Shown here piece by piece: positions 21,116-29,049 of a DNA stretch of 64,000 bases. The stretch comes from Prosthecobacter sp. (GTDB lineage: Bacteria; Verrucomicrobiota; Verrucomicrobiia; Verrucomicrobiales; Verrucomicrobiaceae), in assembly GCF_014879935.1 (NCBI RefSeq), contig NZ_JACSRD010000127.1, positions 1 through 64,000 of the forward strand, read 5' to 3'. Every line of letters begins with the position of its first letter. Position 1 is the first letter of the stretch. The notes under the pieces were generated by a model. That model saw only the letters and a program-made list of their open reading frames with translations. It was not told the origin of the DNA and ran no database searches. The position numbers and the translations under genes were made by a program.

Positions 21116-21535
21116 TCAGGATTTTCCGCGCACGGTTTTCTTTGCACGGCGTTCGTCGAGTTGATGCCGCGCACGCTCCGCCAGGCGGGTGTACTCCTTG
21201 CGGATCTCGTCGAGGTCATCCTCCTCCAGGTCTTCGAGGTCCAGCAGGGCCTTGTGCGCGCCTTTCACGGAGCGGATGAGCTCGTCGAGCTTCACCTGCA
21301 TGGCCTCCGCGTCGCGGTTCTGCGTGTTCTGGATGAGAAACACCATCAGGAAGGTGATGATGGTGGTGCCGGTGTTGATCACGAGCTGCCAGGTGTCGCT
21401 GTAGCCGAACAGAGGGCCGCTCAAGCCCCAGAGAACGATCACCGACACTGCCAGCGCGAAGGCAGCCGGCCGGCCGCTGGCCCGCGCAGTCTGCTTCGCA
21501 AACCGGGTGAACCAGGTCTGGTTGTGACTGTTCAT
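21116..21535 (-). CDS. Low-affinity iron permease family membrane protein
   Basis: A 139-residue protein matching the low-affinity iron permease family (PF04120): an N-terminal WFTRFAKQTARASGRPAAF, two membrane helices (FALAVSVIVLWGLSGPLFGY and TWQLVINTGTTIITFLMVFLIQNTQNRD), then a charged helical tail (LDELIRSVKGAHKALLDLEDLEEDDLDEIRKEY). The family name comes from fungal Fet4; iron transport by the short bacterial proteins is unproven. Its start overlaps the stop of the upstream hypothetical gene, and tamB starts 12 bases downstream. Confidence 0.85.
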   Translation of the reverse strand: MNSHNQTWFTRFAKQTARASGRPAAFALAVSVIVLWGLSGPLFGYSDTWQLVINTGTTIITFLMVFLIQNTQNRDAEAMQVKLDELIRSVKGAHKALLDLEDLEEDDLDEIRKEYTRLAERARHQLDERRAKKTVRGKS

Positions 21536-21846
21536 GATGGGTGACCGAGGGAATCAAGTGCCACACCGGACGTGCTGCCGCAGTCCGCCACCACGCCGTC
21601 GGTGAGGCAGCGTGTGACCGCCGCGCTGAAGCCCGGCCGGTGCCGGGCTGCGGCCACGCATTTCAGACGACGCGCCCACAGTTGCAGCGCCTTGGCCTCA
21701 TCCTGCGCGAGTTCGGCGATGAGCGTGTCCACATCATAGGATTCGTTGTAAACCGGCAGGCCGCCCACCTCCACGGAGTAGCGGATGATGACAGCGGTGC
21801 CGTCAGGCACCGGGTCGCTGGCAGAGAAGAGTCCGACGTCAGGCAT
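21532..21846 (-). CDS. Small hypothetical protein at head of tam operon
   Basis: A 104-residue soluble protein I do not recognise. The N-terminus looks like strands (DGTAVIIRYSVEVGGLPVYNESYDVD), followed by an acidic helix (TLIAELAQDEAKALQLWARRLKCVAAARH) and a second helical part. There is no signal peptide or membrane segment. It overlaps the iron-permease-like gene by four bases, which supports its being real. It is divergent from the cytochrome gene across 133 bases, where its promoter should lie. Confidence 0.65.
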   Translation of the reverse strand: MPDVGLFSASDPVPDGTAVIIRYSVEVGGLPVYNESYDVDTLIAELAQDEAKALQLWARRLKCVAAARHRPGFSAAVTRCLTDGVVADCGSTSGVALDSLGHPS

Positions 21847-21979
21847 GGTTGTCTCAACATCGCGGACGAAAGGCCGCGCGGCCGTGTGCTCCGGCTTTCA
21901 TCGGTTCATCCCCTGAGAGAGCGCTCGGCAGGAGACGGCAGACAGGCGCAGAACCCCGCCACGGCACGAATGCACGGGC

Positions 21980-23560
21980 ATGAACGCCTCACACTCTCGT
22001 CCTTCCCTCTTCCGGATGCTTCTGCTGCTACTCGTCGGCACAGTCACCGCCGTAGGCCAGTCCAAAAACTCGCAAACGCCCCCAGGCGAGCGGGAAGCCG
22101 CGCCCAAAGCACCGGCCACATCCGACATTGACCGCCCCGCGCCACGCGACGCCATTCAAGAAGCGCAGGCACCGGCTGCCAACGCCAATCCGCCCACCCA
22201 GGTCAGTCGCGATGACAAGACCGCGCCCGACAAGGCCCAGCCGTCATCACCTGCCTTCAATGACCAGGTGGACAAAGGCAGGATGCTCGGCTTCGACTTC
22301 GCCCGCGATCCGCTGAATGCCAAACGTCCCGGCCAGACCGCCGATGAAATCATGCGGCAGGACATGGCTGCGAAACCTGATGTGACCGCCCTGCAGCGGG
22401 AGTTGCTGGAAAGTCGATACAACCTCACTCCGAAGCTCGACACCGAGGTTACCATGGCACGCGGAAAACCTCTGGCGGTGGGCCCCACGGCAAAGCTGAA
22501 GGATGGACGCACCTGGGAGGATCTGGCGAAGATGACGGCCGACGAGATCCGCGAGAAGGACTGCTTTCCCTACCCTTCCCTGCCGCATCCGAAGCATGCG
22601 ACGGGCGGACAGGTGTTTCCCCAGGTGCAAACCAAGCAGTTCCCACGACTCGAGCGCTTTGACGTCGAATTCGACATTCCAGAAGCCTTCCTGCCCGAGT
22701 TTCCGCCTGCAATCTTCCTGCAAAGCCGTCCAGAACTGGGCGATGTGTCGCGAGGCGAGGTCGTCTCCATCAACAACTTCCACCGCCTCTTCAAAGATCT
22801 CGTGACGCCAGTGCAGCTTGACGGCCTGCGCATGCTGGTGACGCCGCTGCCGCAGGAGGAGTTCAACGCCACCGACGACCGCAAGACCGAGCATCCGAGC
22901 CTGGGCGTCACCTGCCTGGACTGCCATGTGAACGGACACACGACAGGCCAGTTCCATCTCAACCCGGACGACCGTCCCCAGCATCGCCGCTTCCGTCTCG
23001 ACACTGTGAGCCTGCGCGGAATGTTCAACCAGCAGGTCCACGGCTCCAAACGCAGCCTGCGCTCGGTCGAGGATTTCACCGAGTTCGAACAGCGCACCGC
23101 CTACTTCAATGGCGACCCGGTTCGTGCCGTGAAAAAGGGCATGGTGCCGCTGGACCGCATCCGCGTGAGCCACATGGCGCAGATGCAGAACATGTTCGAC
23201 TTCCCGCCCGCGCCCAAGCTCACCGTGCAGGGCCGGCTTGACCCGGCGAAGGCCAGCGAGAGCGAGATGCGCGGTGAGGCGCTGTTCCTCGGCAAGGCGC
23301 AGTGTGCCGTGTGCCATCCGCCGCCCGTCTTCATGGACCAGCAGTTGCATGACCTGAAAGCCGAGCGCTTCCTCAACGAGCCGCCACGCGGACCGATCAA
23401 GACCTTCACGCTCCGCGGCATCAAGGAAAGCCCGCCCTACATGCATGACGGGCGCTGTTTCACGCTGGAGGACACGGTGGAGTTCTTCAATCTCGTGCTC
23501 GGCCTCAATCTCAACGCGCAGGAGAAGACGGACCTCGTCGCCTTCATGCGCTGCCTGTGA
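21980..23560 (+). CDS. Exported dihaem cytochrome c (peroxidase-like)
   Basis: A 526-residue secreted protein. A signal peptide (FRMLLLLLVGTVTAVGQS) is followed by an Ala/Pro-rich linker to about residue 95. Two haem c sites are visible: CLDCH near residue 313 and CAVCH near 436. The C-terminal part (GEALFLGKAQCAVCHPPPVF, then FTLRGIKESPPYMHDGRCFTLEDTVEFF) matches the dihaem cytochrome c peroxidase/MauG superfamily, including the conserved YMHDG...TLEDTVEFFN segment. The N-terminal half (FDVEFDIPEAFLPEFPPAIFL) is less familiar. It is probably a periplasmic oxidoreductase; the substrate is unknown. The downstream PLD gene overlaps or nearly touches it. Confidence 0.85.
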   Translation: MNASHSRPSLFRMLLLLLVGTVTAVGQSKNSQTPPGEREAAPKAPATSDIDRPAPRDAIQEAQAPAANANPPTQVSRDDKTAPDKAQPSSPAFNDQVDKGRMLGFDFARDPLNAKRPGQTADEIMRQDMAAKPDVTALQRELLESRYNLTPKLDTEVTMARGKPLAVGPTAKLKDGRTWEDLAKMTADEIREKDCFPYPSLPHPKHATGGQVFPQVQTKQFPRLERFDVEFDIPEAFLPEFPPAIFLQSRPELGDVSRGEVVSINNFHRLFKDLVTPVQLDGLRMLVTPLPQEEFNATDDRKTEHPSLGVTCLDCHVNGHTTGQFHLNPDDRPQHRRFRLDTVSLRGMFNQQVHGSKRSLRSVEDFTEFEQRTAYFNGDPVRAVKKGMVPLDRIRVSHMAQMQNMFDFPPAPKLTVQGRLDPAKASESEMRGEALFLGKAQCAVCHPPPVFMDQQLHDLKAERFLNEPPRGPIKTFTLRGIKESPPYMHDGRCFTLEDTVEFFNLVLGLNLNAQEKTDLVAFMRCL

Positions 23561-23577
23561 CCGAATGTGACGAAGTC

Positions 23578-24873
23578 ATGCAGAATCCCTTCCTGCCTCA
23601 GCCGCCACGCCGCCACAGCCTGCGCAAACGGGCCGTGGCGGCCGTGGTGGGCGGCCTGGTGACGACGATCCTGGCGCGGAATTTTTTTGAGAGCGAGAAG
23701 AAGGTGAAGCACCCGCTGATCGTCGATTATGGCGTCGATGATCCGCAGTTCGAGCGCACGGTGAGCCAGTTGCTCGGACCGCCGCTCATCGGCGGCAACT
23801 CGGTGACGATCCTCGAAAACGGCTGCCAGATCTTTCCGGCGATGCTGGACGCGATCCGCTCAGCCCAAAAGACCGTCACACTGGAGAATTTCGTCTTCTC
23901 CCGTGGCAGGATCGCCCGGCAGTTCGCCGAGGCGCTGGCCGAACGCGCGCGTGCCGGCGTGAACGTGCACTTCCTTCAGGACGCGATGGGCTGCAACTGC
24001 CTGCATGGCGAGGAGATGAAGCTCATGAAGCAGGCCGGCTGCGATGTGGAGATCTTCCGCTACATCAACCTGCGATTCAACGAGCGCACGCACCGCAAGC
24101 TGCTCATCATTGATGGCCACACCGGCTTCATCGGCGGCGCCGGCATCTCCGACGAGTGGGATGGCGACGCCGACGCCCCGGACCGGTGGCGCGACACGCA
24201 GTATCACGTGGAGGGGCCGGTCATCGCGCAGATGCAGCAGGCCTTCCTCGACAACTGGATCCAGACACGCGGCATGGTGCTGCACGGGCCGGCCTATTTC
24301 CCGGAACTGAAGCCCCGGGACGGAATGGAATGCCAGGTGTTTCAAAGCTCCTCTTGCGAAGGCGCGGACAGCGCCCGGCTGATGTTCCTCTTCGCCATCG
24401 CGGCGGCCCGGAAAAGCATCCGCATCGCCAACGCCTACTTCATTCCCGACGATCTGGCGGTCAGCACGCTCATCGAGGCCCGTGTGCGCGGCGTGGAGAT
24501 CGATGTCATCGTTCCCGGCCCTCTCATCGACCAGCATCTGGCCCGTTATGTCAGCCGCTCGCGCTGGGGCCGAATGCTGGAGAGCGGCGTGCGCTTCCAC
24601 GAATACCAGGAGGCCCGCTATCACTGCAAATACATGATCGTGGACGATCTCTGGACCTCCGTCGGCTCCTGCAACTTCGACAACCGCTCCTTGCGCCTGA
24701 ATGACGAGGCCAATCTCAACGTGCTCGACGCAAAATTCGCCCGGCGGCACGTCGAGGTGTTCGAGAAGGACAAGGCGAGGTCGCATGAGATCACGCTGCC
24801 GCAGTGGCGCTCACGACCGCTGGCGGAGAAGATCCAGGGAAATCTGGGCTGCCTGCTCAGGTCGCAGCTTTGA
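23578..24873 (+). CDS. Phospholipase D-family cardiolipin synthase-like protein, second copy
   Basis: A 431-residue two-domain PLD protein. A basic N-terminus and one hydrophobic segment (RAVAAVVGGLVTTILA) suggest membrane attachment. The HKD motifs are THRKLLIIDGHTGFIGGAG and YHCKYMIVDDLWTSVGSCNFDNRS; the second has Cys after His, which still fits HxKxxxxD. Cardiolipin synthesis is likely. I chose ATG 23578; a GTG at 23557 overlapping the cytochrome stop would add seven residues. Its 3' end overlaps the convergent phosphatase-family gene by 17 bases. It is only distantly similar to the PLD gene at 7520-8707, so the copies are not a recent duplication. Confidence 0.92.
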   Translation: MQNPFLPQPPRRHSLRKRAVAAVVGGLVTTILARNFFESEKKVKHPLIVDYGVDDPQFERTVSQLLGPPLIGGNSVTILENGCQIFPAMLDAIRSAQKTVTLENFVFSRGRIARQFAEALAERARAGVNVHFLQDAMGCNCLHGEEMKLMKQAGCDVEIFRYINLRFNERTHRKLLIIDGHTGFIGGAGISDEWDGDADAPDRWRDTQYHVEGPVIAQMQQAFLDNWIQTRGMVLHGPAYFPELKPRDGMECQVFQSSSCEGADSARLMFLFAIAAARKSIRIANAYFIPDDLAVSTLIEARVRGVEIDVIVPGPLIDQHLARYVSRSRWGRMLESGVRFHEYQEARYHCKYMIVDDLWTSVGSCNFDNRSLRLNDEANLNVLDAKFARRHVEVFEKDKARSHEITLPQWRSRPLAEKIQGNLGCLLRSQL

Positions 24874-25615
24874 ACTCCGCCTCCGGCTGCACCTCCACAT
24901 CCGCCACCAGCGGCAAATGATCCGAGGCCATGCACGCCAGCCGGCTGTTGATCACACGCACAGCTTCGCAACGCAGGTCCGAGCTGACCAGGATGTAATC
25001 CAGCCGCAGCAGCGGCCAGCGTGAGGGAAAGGTCGGCCGCGCCCGTTGTCCGAGGATCATCCTCTGCGTGTCGCGCATGCCCTTCATGGCGCTGCGATAG
25101 ACGCTGGAGCCGGGAATCGCATTGAAATCACCGCACAGCACCGATGGCGCGGTGCATTCCGGGTGCTGCAGCCATTCCCCGCCCATCAAGGCGGCGATTT
25201 GAGCCTTCCGCTCGTTGTTGCTGAGGCCCAGGTGGGTGTTGATGACCTGGATCTGCCTCCCTTCGACCTCCGCGCTCACCCACAGGGCCCCACGCGGCTC
25301 GAAGGCGAGACGTTCGTTCACCGTCGGCAGTCCGGCGGCCTTTCTGACGCGCAGCGGCCAGCGTGCGAGCACCGCGTCACCGTATTCCTCCTCACGGATG
25401 CGGAAGGCGGGGTGGAAATGGAACTCCATGTTGAGGTGCGCGGCGATCACCTGCGCCTGATGCGCCCTGCCGCTGCGATCCCGCGAGACATCCAGCTCCT
25501 GGAGCGCCACGATGTCCGGATTCTCCTCGGCGATCACCGCCGCGATGCGTGCGTGATCGAGCCGCCGGTCGCGGCCGACACAGCCATGCACGTTGTAGGT
25601 CATGATGCGGATCAC
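24857..25615 (-). CDS. Endonuclease/exonuclease/phosphatase family protein
   Basis: A protein of about 252 residues with the complete EEP fold signature: MTYNVHGC, IVALQELD (catalytic Glu), INTHLGLSNNERK, LCGDFNAIPG (Asp-Phe-Asn), RLDYILVS and the final SDHLPLVADV (catalytic Asp-His). Family members cleave phosphodiesters in DNA, inositol phosphates or phospholipids. The lack of a signal peptide and the gene's position opposite a cardiolipin synthase suggest, but do not show, a lipid or nucleic acid role. The GTG at 25615 gives the usual family start; ATG 25603 is the alternative. The longer frame from TTG 25645 would begin inside the upstream terminator's T-run and is rejected. Confidence 0.9.
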   Translation of the reverse strand: MIRIMTYNVHGCVGRDRRLDHARIAAVIAEENPDIVALQELDVSRDRSGRAHQAQVIAAHLNMEFHFHPAFRIREEEYGDAVLARWPLRVRKAAGLPTVNERLAFEPRGALWVSAEVEGRQIQVINTHLGLSNNERKAQIAALMGGEWLQHPECTAPSVLCGDFNAIPGSSVYRSAMKGMRDTQRMILGQRARPTFPSRWPLLRLDYILVSSDLRCEAVRVINSRLACMASDHLPLVADVEVQPEAEFKAAT

Positions 25616-25643
25616 AGCAGCTCCGGTGGCATGTTTTGCAGGC

Positions 25644-25680
25644 AAAAAAGAGGCGCGGGGCCTTTGGGGACCTCGCGCCT
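25644..25680 (-). terminator. Rho-independent terminator after the ECF sigma gene
   Basis: On the minus strand a GC-rich hairpin (AGGCGCGGGG at 25651-25660 pairing with CCTCGCGCCT at 25671-25680, one wobble) is followed at once by CTTTTTTG (25643-25650). This is a classical terminator, about 105 bases beyond the stop of the sigma factor gene and just before the start of the downstream EEP gene, which must then have its own promoter. Confidence 0.8.
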
Positions 25681-25785
25681 GACGATCACTTCATCTTCGC
25701 TCCTCCGTGAGTCAGAGTGTCGAATCCGTGGTCACTGATGAAATCGCGGGGAACAGCATTCGTGGATGCCTCAGCCGCAATTTTT

Positions 25786-26445
25786 TCACGCGGCCTCCAG
25801 CGCGTTGATGTGGCTGCGTTGCAAGGAGGCGCGCAGCTTGCGCAGACCCAGCTCCATGCGCGTCTTCACCGTTCCGAGCGGCTGCTGCGTGTAGGCGGCC
25901 ACCTCCCGCTGCGTCATCCCTTTGAGGAAGGCCAGCCGGATGACGTGGCTTTGGGATTCCGGCAGCGCGTCGAGGTGCTCGTTGAGCAGGCGGCTGACAT
26001 CCGCCTGCTCGTTGTCGGCGTTGGCGTCCTGGATGACCGCCTCGGTGTTGCGGCATTCCTCCTCCATGCGGTCCTTCACACGGCAGTAAACCTGCGAACG
26101 GCGCACATGATCGATGGCACGGCGGCGGCACAGCACCATCAGCCAGGCCAGCGGGCGTCCTTTGGCAGGATCGTAATGACCGGCGTGGCGCCAGAGTTCG
26201 AGGAAGCATTCCTGCAGCACGTCTTCCGCGGCGGTGTCGTCACTGATGGTGCGGAGGATCGCGGTCTTGCAGAGACGGCGGTAACGTTGGATGAAGGTCT
26301 CCAGCGCGGAGGCATCCTGGCGTTGGATCGCTTCCATGAGCGCCTCGTCGGTGACCTCGACGGCGGCATCGGCCATGGGCGGAGGCGGCAGGACGACGTT
26401 AAAGTTGGAGGTGAGCGTATGAGAGGAGGGGGTGTGTGAGTTCAT
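25786..26445 (-). CDS. ECF-type RNA polymerase sigma factor
   Basis: A 219-residue sigma-70 family protein from ATG 26445. The sigma-2 region (LETFIQRYRRLCKTAILRTI, DDTAAEDVLQECFLELWRHAGHY, RPLAWLMVLCRRRAIDHVRR) and sigma-4 region (LPESQSHVIRLAFLKGMTQREVAAYTQQPLGTVKTRM) are both present, with a longer acidic linker between them than the minimal ECF. The architecture recalls the SigK/ECF19 type. No anti-sigma gene is adjacent, so how it is controlled is unclear. It is followed by a strong terminator and is divergent from a small gene, with two short palindromes in the shared upstream region. Confidence 0.93.
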   Translation of the reverse strand: MNSHTPSSHTLTSNFNVVLPPPPMADAAVEVTDEALMEAIQRQDASALETFIQRYRRLCKTAILRTISDDTAAEDVLQECFLELWRHAGHYDPAKGRPLAWLMVLCRRRAIDHVRRSQVYCRVKDRMEEECRNTEAVIQDANADNEQADVSRLLNEHLDALPESQSHVIRLAFLKGMTQREVAAYTQQPLGTVKTRMELGLRKLRASLQRSHINALEAA

Positions 26446-26503
26446 GGGCGCAGTGTAAAAACCCTCGCGCAGCCACCAACCCGAACCGGCCCTGTTCACG
26501 CGG

Positions 26504-26552
26504 TCAGGCGATGCCTGATGAGAGCCATGATCCCTCAGTGATCCCGTCACTG
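26504..26552. promoter_or_regulatory. Two short palindromes in the sigma/small-gene divergent region
   Basis: TCAGGC-GAT-GCCTGA at 26504-26518 and CAGTGA-TCCCG-TCACTG at 26536-26552 are perfect inverted repeats in the 197-base gap between the divergent sigma factor gene and the small gene at 26643. They could be operator sites. No -35/-10 pair is clear enough to call. Confidence 0.3.
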
Positions 26553-26642
26553 CCGCCACTCAGCGCAGGCACCGTTCAGGTTCACGAAAACGCCTCATGC
26601 CACGCACATCCACGCTCCGCCGGGAACACGAAAATCTGCGCC

Positions 26643-26879
26643 ATGCAAGCCACCCACCACACCCACGTCTGGCCCGCCCACAGCCTGAACCGAGTTCATC
26701 ATGAGTTGCGACGCGAATTTGCCCACGCTGCCCCCGACATGATCGCTCGTGCGATCGACCAGGCCTGCACGGTGATGAAACCGGAGGACGGCAGCAACCG
26801 GCTGCTGGCACTCGCGCACAAGGAACTGGCGCTGCTGCTGGCCTTGTCACGTGGAGCACGCCAGCCAGTCATGCTTTGA
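26643..26879 (+). CDS. Small helical hypothetical protein
   Basis: A 78-residue soluble protein from ATG 26643. It is His-rich at the N-terminus (MQATHHTHVWPAH), then shows two or three predicted helices (NRVHHELRREFAHAAPDMIARAIDQACTVM and NRLLALAHKELALLLALS). The pattern of a helix, a conserved-looking 'P..IARAIDQA' segment and a final helix resembles small three-helix-bundle proteins with a dimerisation fold, but I cannot name a family with confidence. The frame is open further upstream, but residues before this ATG look like untranslated sequence. Divergent from the ECF sigma factor, so possibly one of its targets. Confidence 0.5.
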   Translation: MQATHHTHVWPAHSLNRVHHELRREFAHAAPDMIARAIDQACTVMKPEDGSNRLLALAHKELALLLALSRGARQPVML

Positions 26880-27053
26880 CCGCGGCACCGCACGAGGGAT
26901 GCGAAGGTGTCCGGCCACCGCATGCTCAATCACATCATGCATGGCCGGGCTGCGGCAGCGGCACTGCCGGCAGGAGTGCCGTCTCAGGAAGAAACGACAA
27001 AGCCGGTGACGCTGCTGTCCGCGATTCCTTGGGCGAACCCCAATCCAAACACC

Positions 27054-27182
27054 ATGAAACATCTTCCATCCACCGAGACCTGGAAACGTTGGGAAAGCGG
27101 CAAGATCGGCTACATCCTGCTCTGGCTGCTGGGCATCCCCCTGCCCGTGCTGTTGATCATCTACCTGCTGCGTGGTGATTGA
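27054..27182 (+). CDS. Small single-pass membrane protein
   Basis: A 42-residue protein: a polar N-terminus (MKHLPSTETWKRWESGK) and one membrane helix (IGYILLWLLGIPLPVLLIIYLLRG). It is too short for most gene callers, but the hydrophobic profile and a start placed just before the polar segment make it credible. Its stop overlaps the TTG start of the HAD gene. The 174 bases before it (26880-27053) carry a weak hairpin (GGCACTGCCGGCAGGAGTGCC) and no other gene. Confidence 0.55.
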   Translation: MKHLPSTETWKRWESGKIGYILLWLLGIPLPVLLIIYLLRGD

Positions 27183-27898
27183 GTGCCGACCCGACGCCCT
27201 CTGCCGTGAACTCCACCTCACCGCTGCCCTATCGTGCGCTGGCCACCGATTTTGACGGAACGCTGGCGCACGACGGCATGGTGAGCCAGTCCACTCTGGA
27301 CGCGGTGACGCGTCTGAAGGCGGCCGGTTACCGGCTCATCCTGGTGACCGGCCGTGAGTGGAATGACCTCCTCGCCACCTGCCCGCACACAGCTCTGTTT
27401 GACCTCATGGTCATCGAAAACGGAGCGGTGCTGGTGGATCCTGCGGCCCAGACGATGGAAACGCTGGCGGAACCGCCGCCGACGGAGTTCGTCACGCGTC
27501 TGGTGGCCAAGGGACTGCCAGTGCAGGTGGGAAAGGTGATCGTCGCGACCTGGGAGCCGCATGAGACCGAGGTGCTTCAGGTGATCAAAGACCTCGGACT
27601 CGAACTGCAGGTGATCTTTAACAAAGGCGCGGTGATGGTCCTGCCAGGCGGCGTGAACAAGGCCACCGGTCTGCACGTGGCGCTGTCCCGGATGGGGCTC
27701 GATCCGGGAGAGGTGGTGGGCGTCGGCGACGCGGAGAATGATCACGCCTTTTTGCAGATCTGCGGCTGGTCCGTGGCCGTCGCCAACGCGCTTCCCGCCA
27801 TCCGTGAAAAGGTGAATGCAGTGACCTCACGTGACCACGGTGATGGTGTCGAGGAATTGATCGAACACCTGCTGGCAAACACGCAATCCACTCCATGA
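27179..27898 (+). CDS. HAD-superfamily phosphatase (Cof/SPP-like, type IIB)
   Basis: A hydrolase of about 239 residues. The HAD motifs are all visible: motif I DFDGTLAHDG, motif II VTGRE, the motif III Lys in GGVNKATGL, and motif IV VGVGDAENDHAFL. The cap between motifs II and III is type IIB, as in Cof-type sugar phosphatases and sucrose-phosphate phosphatases. The substrate is probably a sugar phosphate, which fits the kinase gene next to it. The start is uncertain: TTG 27179 overlaps the previous stop, GTG 27206 also keeps motif I. It is coupled to the next gene by an ATGA overlap. Confidence 0.88.
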   Translation: MSADPTPSAVNSTSPLPYRALATDFDGTLAHDGMVSQSTLDAVTRLKAAGYRLILVTGREWNDLLATCPHTALFDLMVIENGAVLVDPAAQTMETLAEPPPTEFVTRLVAKGLPVQVGKVIVATWEPHETEVLQVIKDLGLELQVIFNKGAVMVLPGGVNKATGLHVALSRMGLDPGEVVGVGDAENDHAFLQICGWSVAVANALPAIREKVNAVTSRDHGDGVEELIEHLLANTQSTP

Positions 27899-28641
27899 AA
27901 GTCCTCATGATCGATGTCGGCGGAACGAGCGTGAAGCTCATGGCCAGCGGCCACGAAGGTTTCCGCCGCTTTCCCTCAGGAAGAACCCTCACCGCCGCAA
28001 AGATGGTCAAAGGCGTGCTGGCAGCCACGGATGACTGGCAGTACGAGGCCATCACGCTCGGATTCCCCGGCATCGTCCGCGACGGCCGCATCGCACGCGA
28101 GCCGCTGAACCTCGCCGGAGGCTGGATGAACTACGATTTCGCCAAGGCATTCAAGCGGCCCGTGCGCATCGTCAATGACGCTGCCATGCAAGCGCTGGCC
28201 AATTACGACGGCGGACGACTGCTCTTCCTCGGCCTGGGCACCAGCGTGGGCGCGGCCCTCATCGCGGATGACACGGTGGTGCCGCTGGAGATCGGCATGA
28301 TGCCACTTTCAAAATCAGAGGCCCTTCTCGACCGTCTGAGCAAAGAGGCGCTGGATTCACGTGGCAGACGCCGCTGGCTCAAAGCCGTGAACCGCGCCGT
28401 GCTGCTGCTGCGTGACATTTTTCAGCCGGATCGCTTCCAGCTCGGTGGCGGAAATGCCAAGCACCTCGATCCCGTCCCCGAAGGCTGTTTCATCGGCGAC
28501 AATCAGGATGCCTTCCGCGGCGCCATCCGGCTGTGGACGGGTGCGGACATGCTGGCGGAGCAGGGCTCGACGACACTGCGGATCACACGCATGCCGCGCC
28601 GCAAAACCGCCGGCAAAACACTCAAGACGCACGGCCGGTAG
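27895..28641 (+). CDS. ROK-family sugar kinase, polyphosphate-glucokinase-like
   Basis: A 248-residue protein of the ROK/ASKHA fold. It shows the phosphate-1 loop MIDVGGTSVKLM, GFPGIVRDGRI, LNLAGGWMNYDF, the catalytic Asp in VNDAAMQAL, and the phosphate-2 loop LFLGLGTSVGAALI. The LNLAGGW segment and GFPG are typical of polyphosphate/ATP glucokinases (PPGK), so glucose is the likely substrate. The zinc-binding Cys cluster of many ROK proteins is absent, as in PPGK. The C-terminus has a basic tail (RMPRRKTAGKTLKTHGR). It follows the HAD phosphatase with a four-base overlap, a pair that could phosphorylate and dephosphorylate sugars. Confidence 0.85.
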   Translation: MKVLMIDVGGTSVKLMASGHEGFRRFPSGRTLTAAKMVKGVLAATDDWQYEAITLGFPGIVRDGRIAREPLNLAGGWMNYDFAKAFKRPVRIVNDAAMQALANYDGGRLLFLGLGTSVGAALIADDTVVPLEIGMMPLSKSEALLDRLSKEALDSRGRRRWLKAVNRAVLLLRDIFQPDRFQLGGGNAKHLDPVPEGCFIGDNQDAFRGAIRLWTGADMLAEQGSTTLRITRMPRRKTAGKTLKTHGR

Positions 28642-28659
28642 GGCACCCGGTTCACTGCC

Positions 28660-28971
28660 ATGCAGGGCCACCTCGTCCAGATCCTCCTGCCGCTCTACGA
28701 CAATGCGCATCATCCGCTGCCGGCGCATCTTCACGAGGAGGTGAAAGCCAGCCTCACGCTCGAGTTTGGTGGAGTGACGGCGTATGTGCACGCGCCGGCC
28801 GAAGGACGCTGGAAGGACGGCACCCGCGAGACACGGGATGAGATGGTGATGTATGAGGTGGTGACCGACACTCTCGATGCCGCGTGGTGGGGCCGTTACC
28901 GCAAGGTGCTGACCACGCGTTTCCAGCAGAAGGAGATCATGATGCGGGCGCTGCCGATGCAGAGGCTGTAG
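28660..28971 (+). CDS. Conserved hypothetical protein
   Basis: A 103-residue soluble protein with a pattern I recall from other bacterial genomes but cannot name: VQILLPLYDNAHHPLPAHLHEEVKASL, then LEFGGVTAYVHAPAEGRWKD, DEMVMYEVVTD, and a Trp-rich WWGRYRKVLTTRFQQKEIMMRA ending. It looks like a small alpha/beta ferredoxin-like fold. It starts 18 bases after the kinase gene on the same strand, so it is likely in that operon. No enzyme motif is visible. Confidence 0.75.
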   Translation: MQGHLVQILLPLYDNAHHPLPAHLHEEVKASLTLEFGGVTAYVHAPAEGRWKDGTRETRDEMVMYEVVTDTLDAAWWGRYRKVLTTRFQQKEIMMRALPMQRL

Positions 28972-29049
28972 CCGCAGCCCGATGCCAGAAGGCGTCCAGA
29001 ATGGGCCGTGCACGCGATTACACCTCTAAATCCCGCAGCTCCGTCACCT

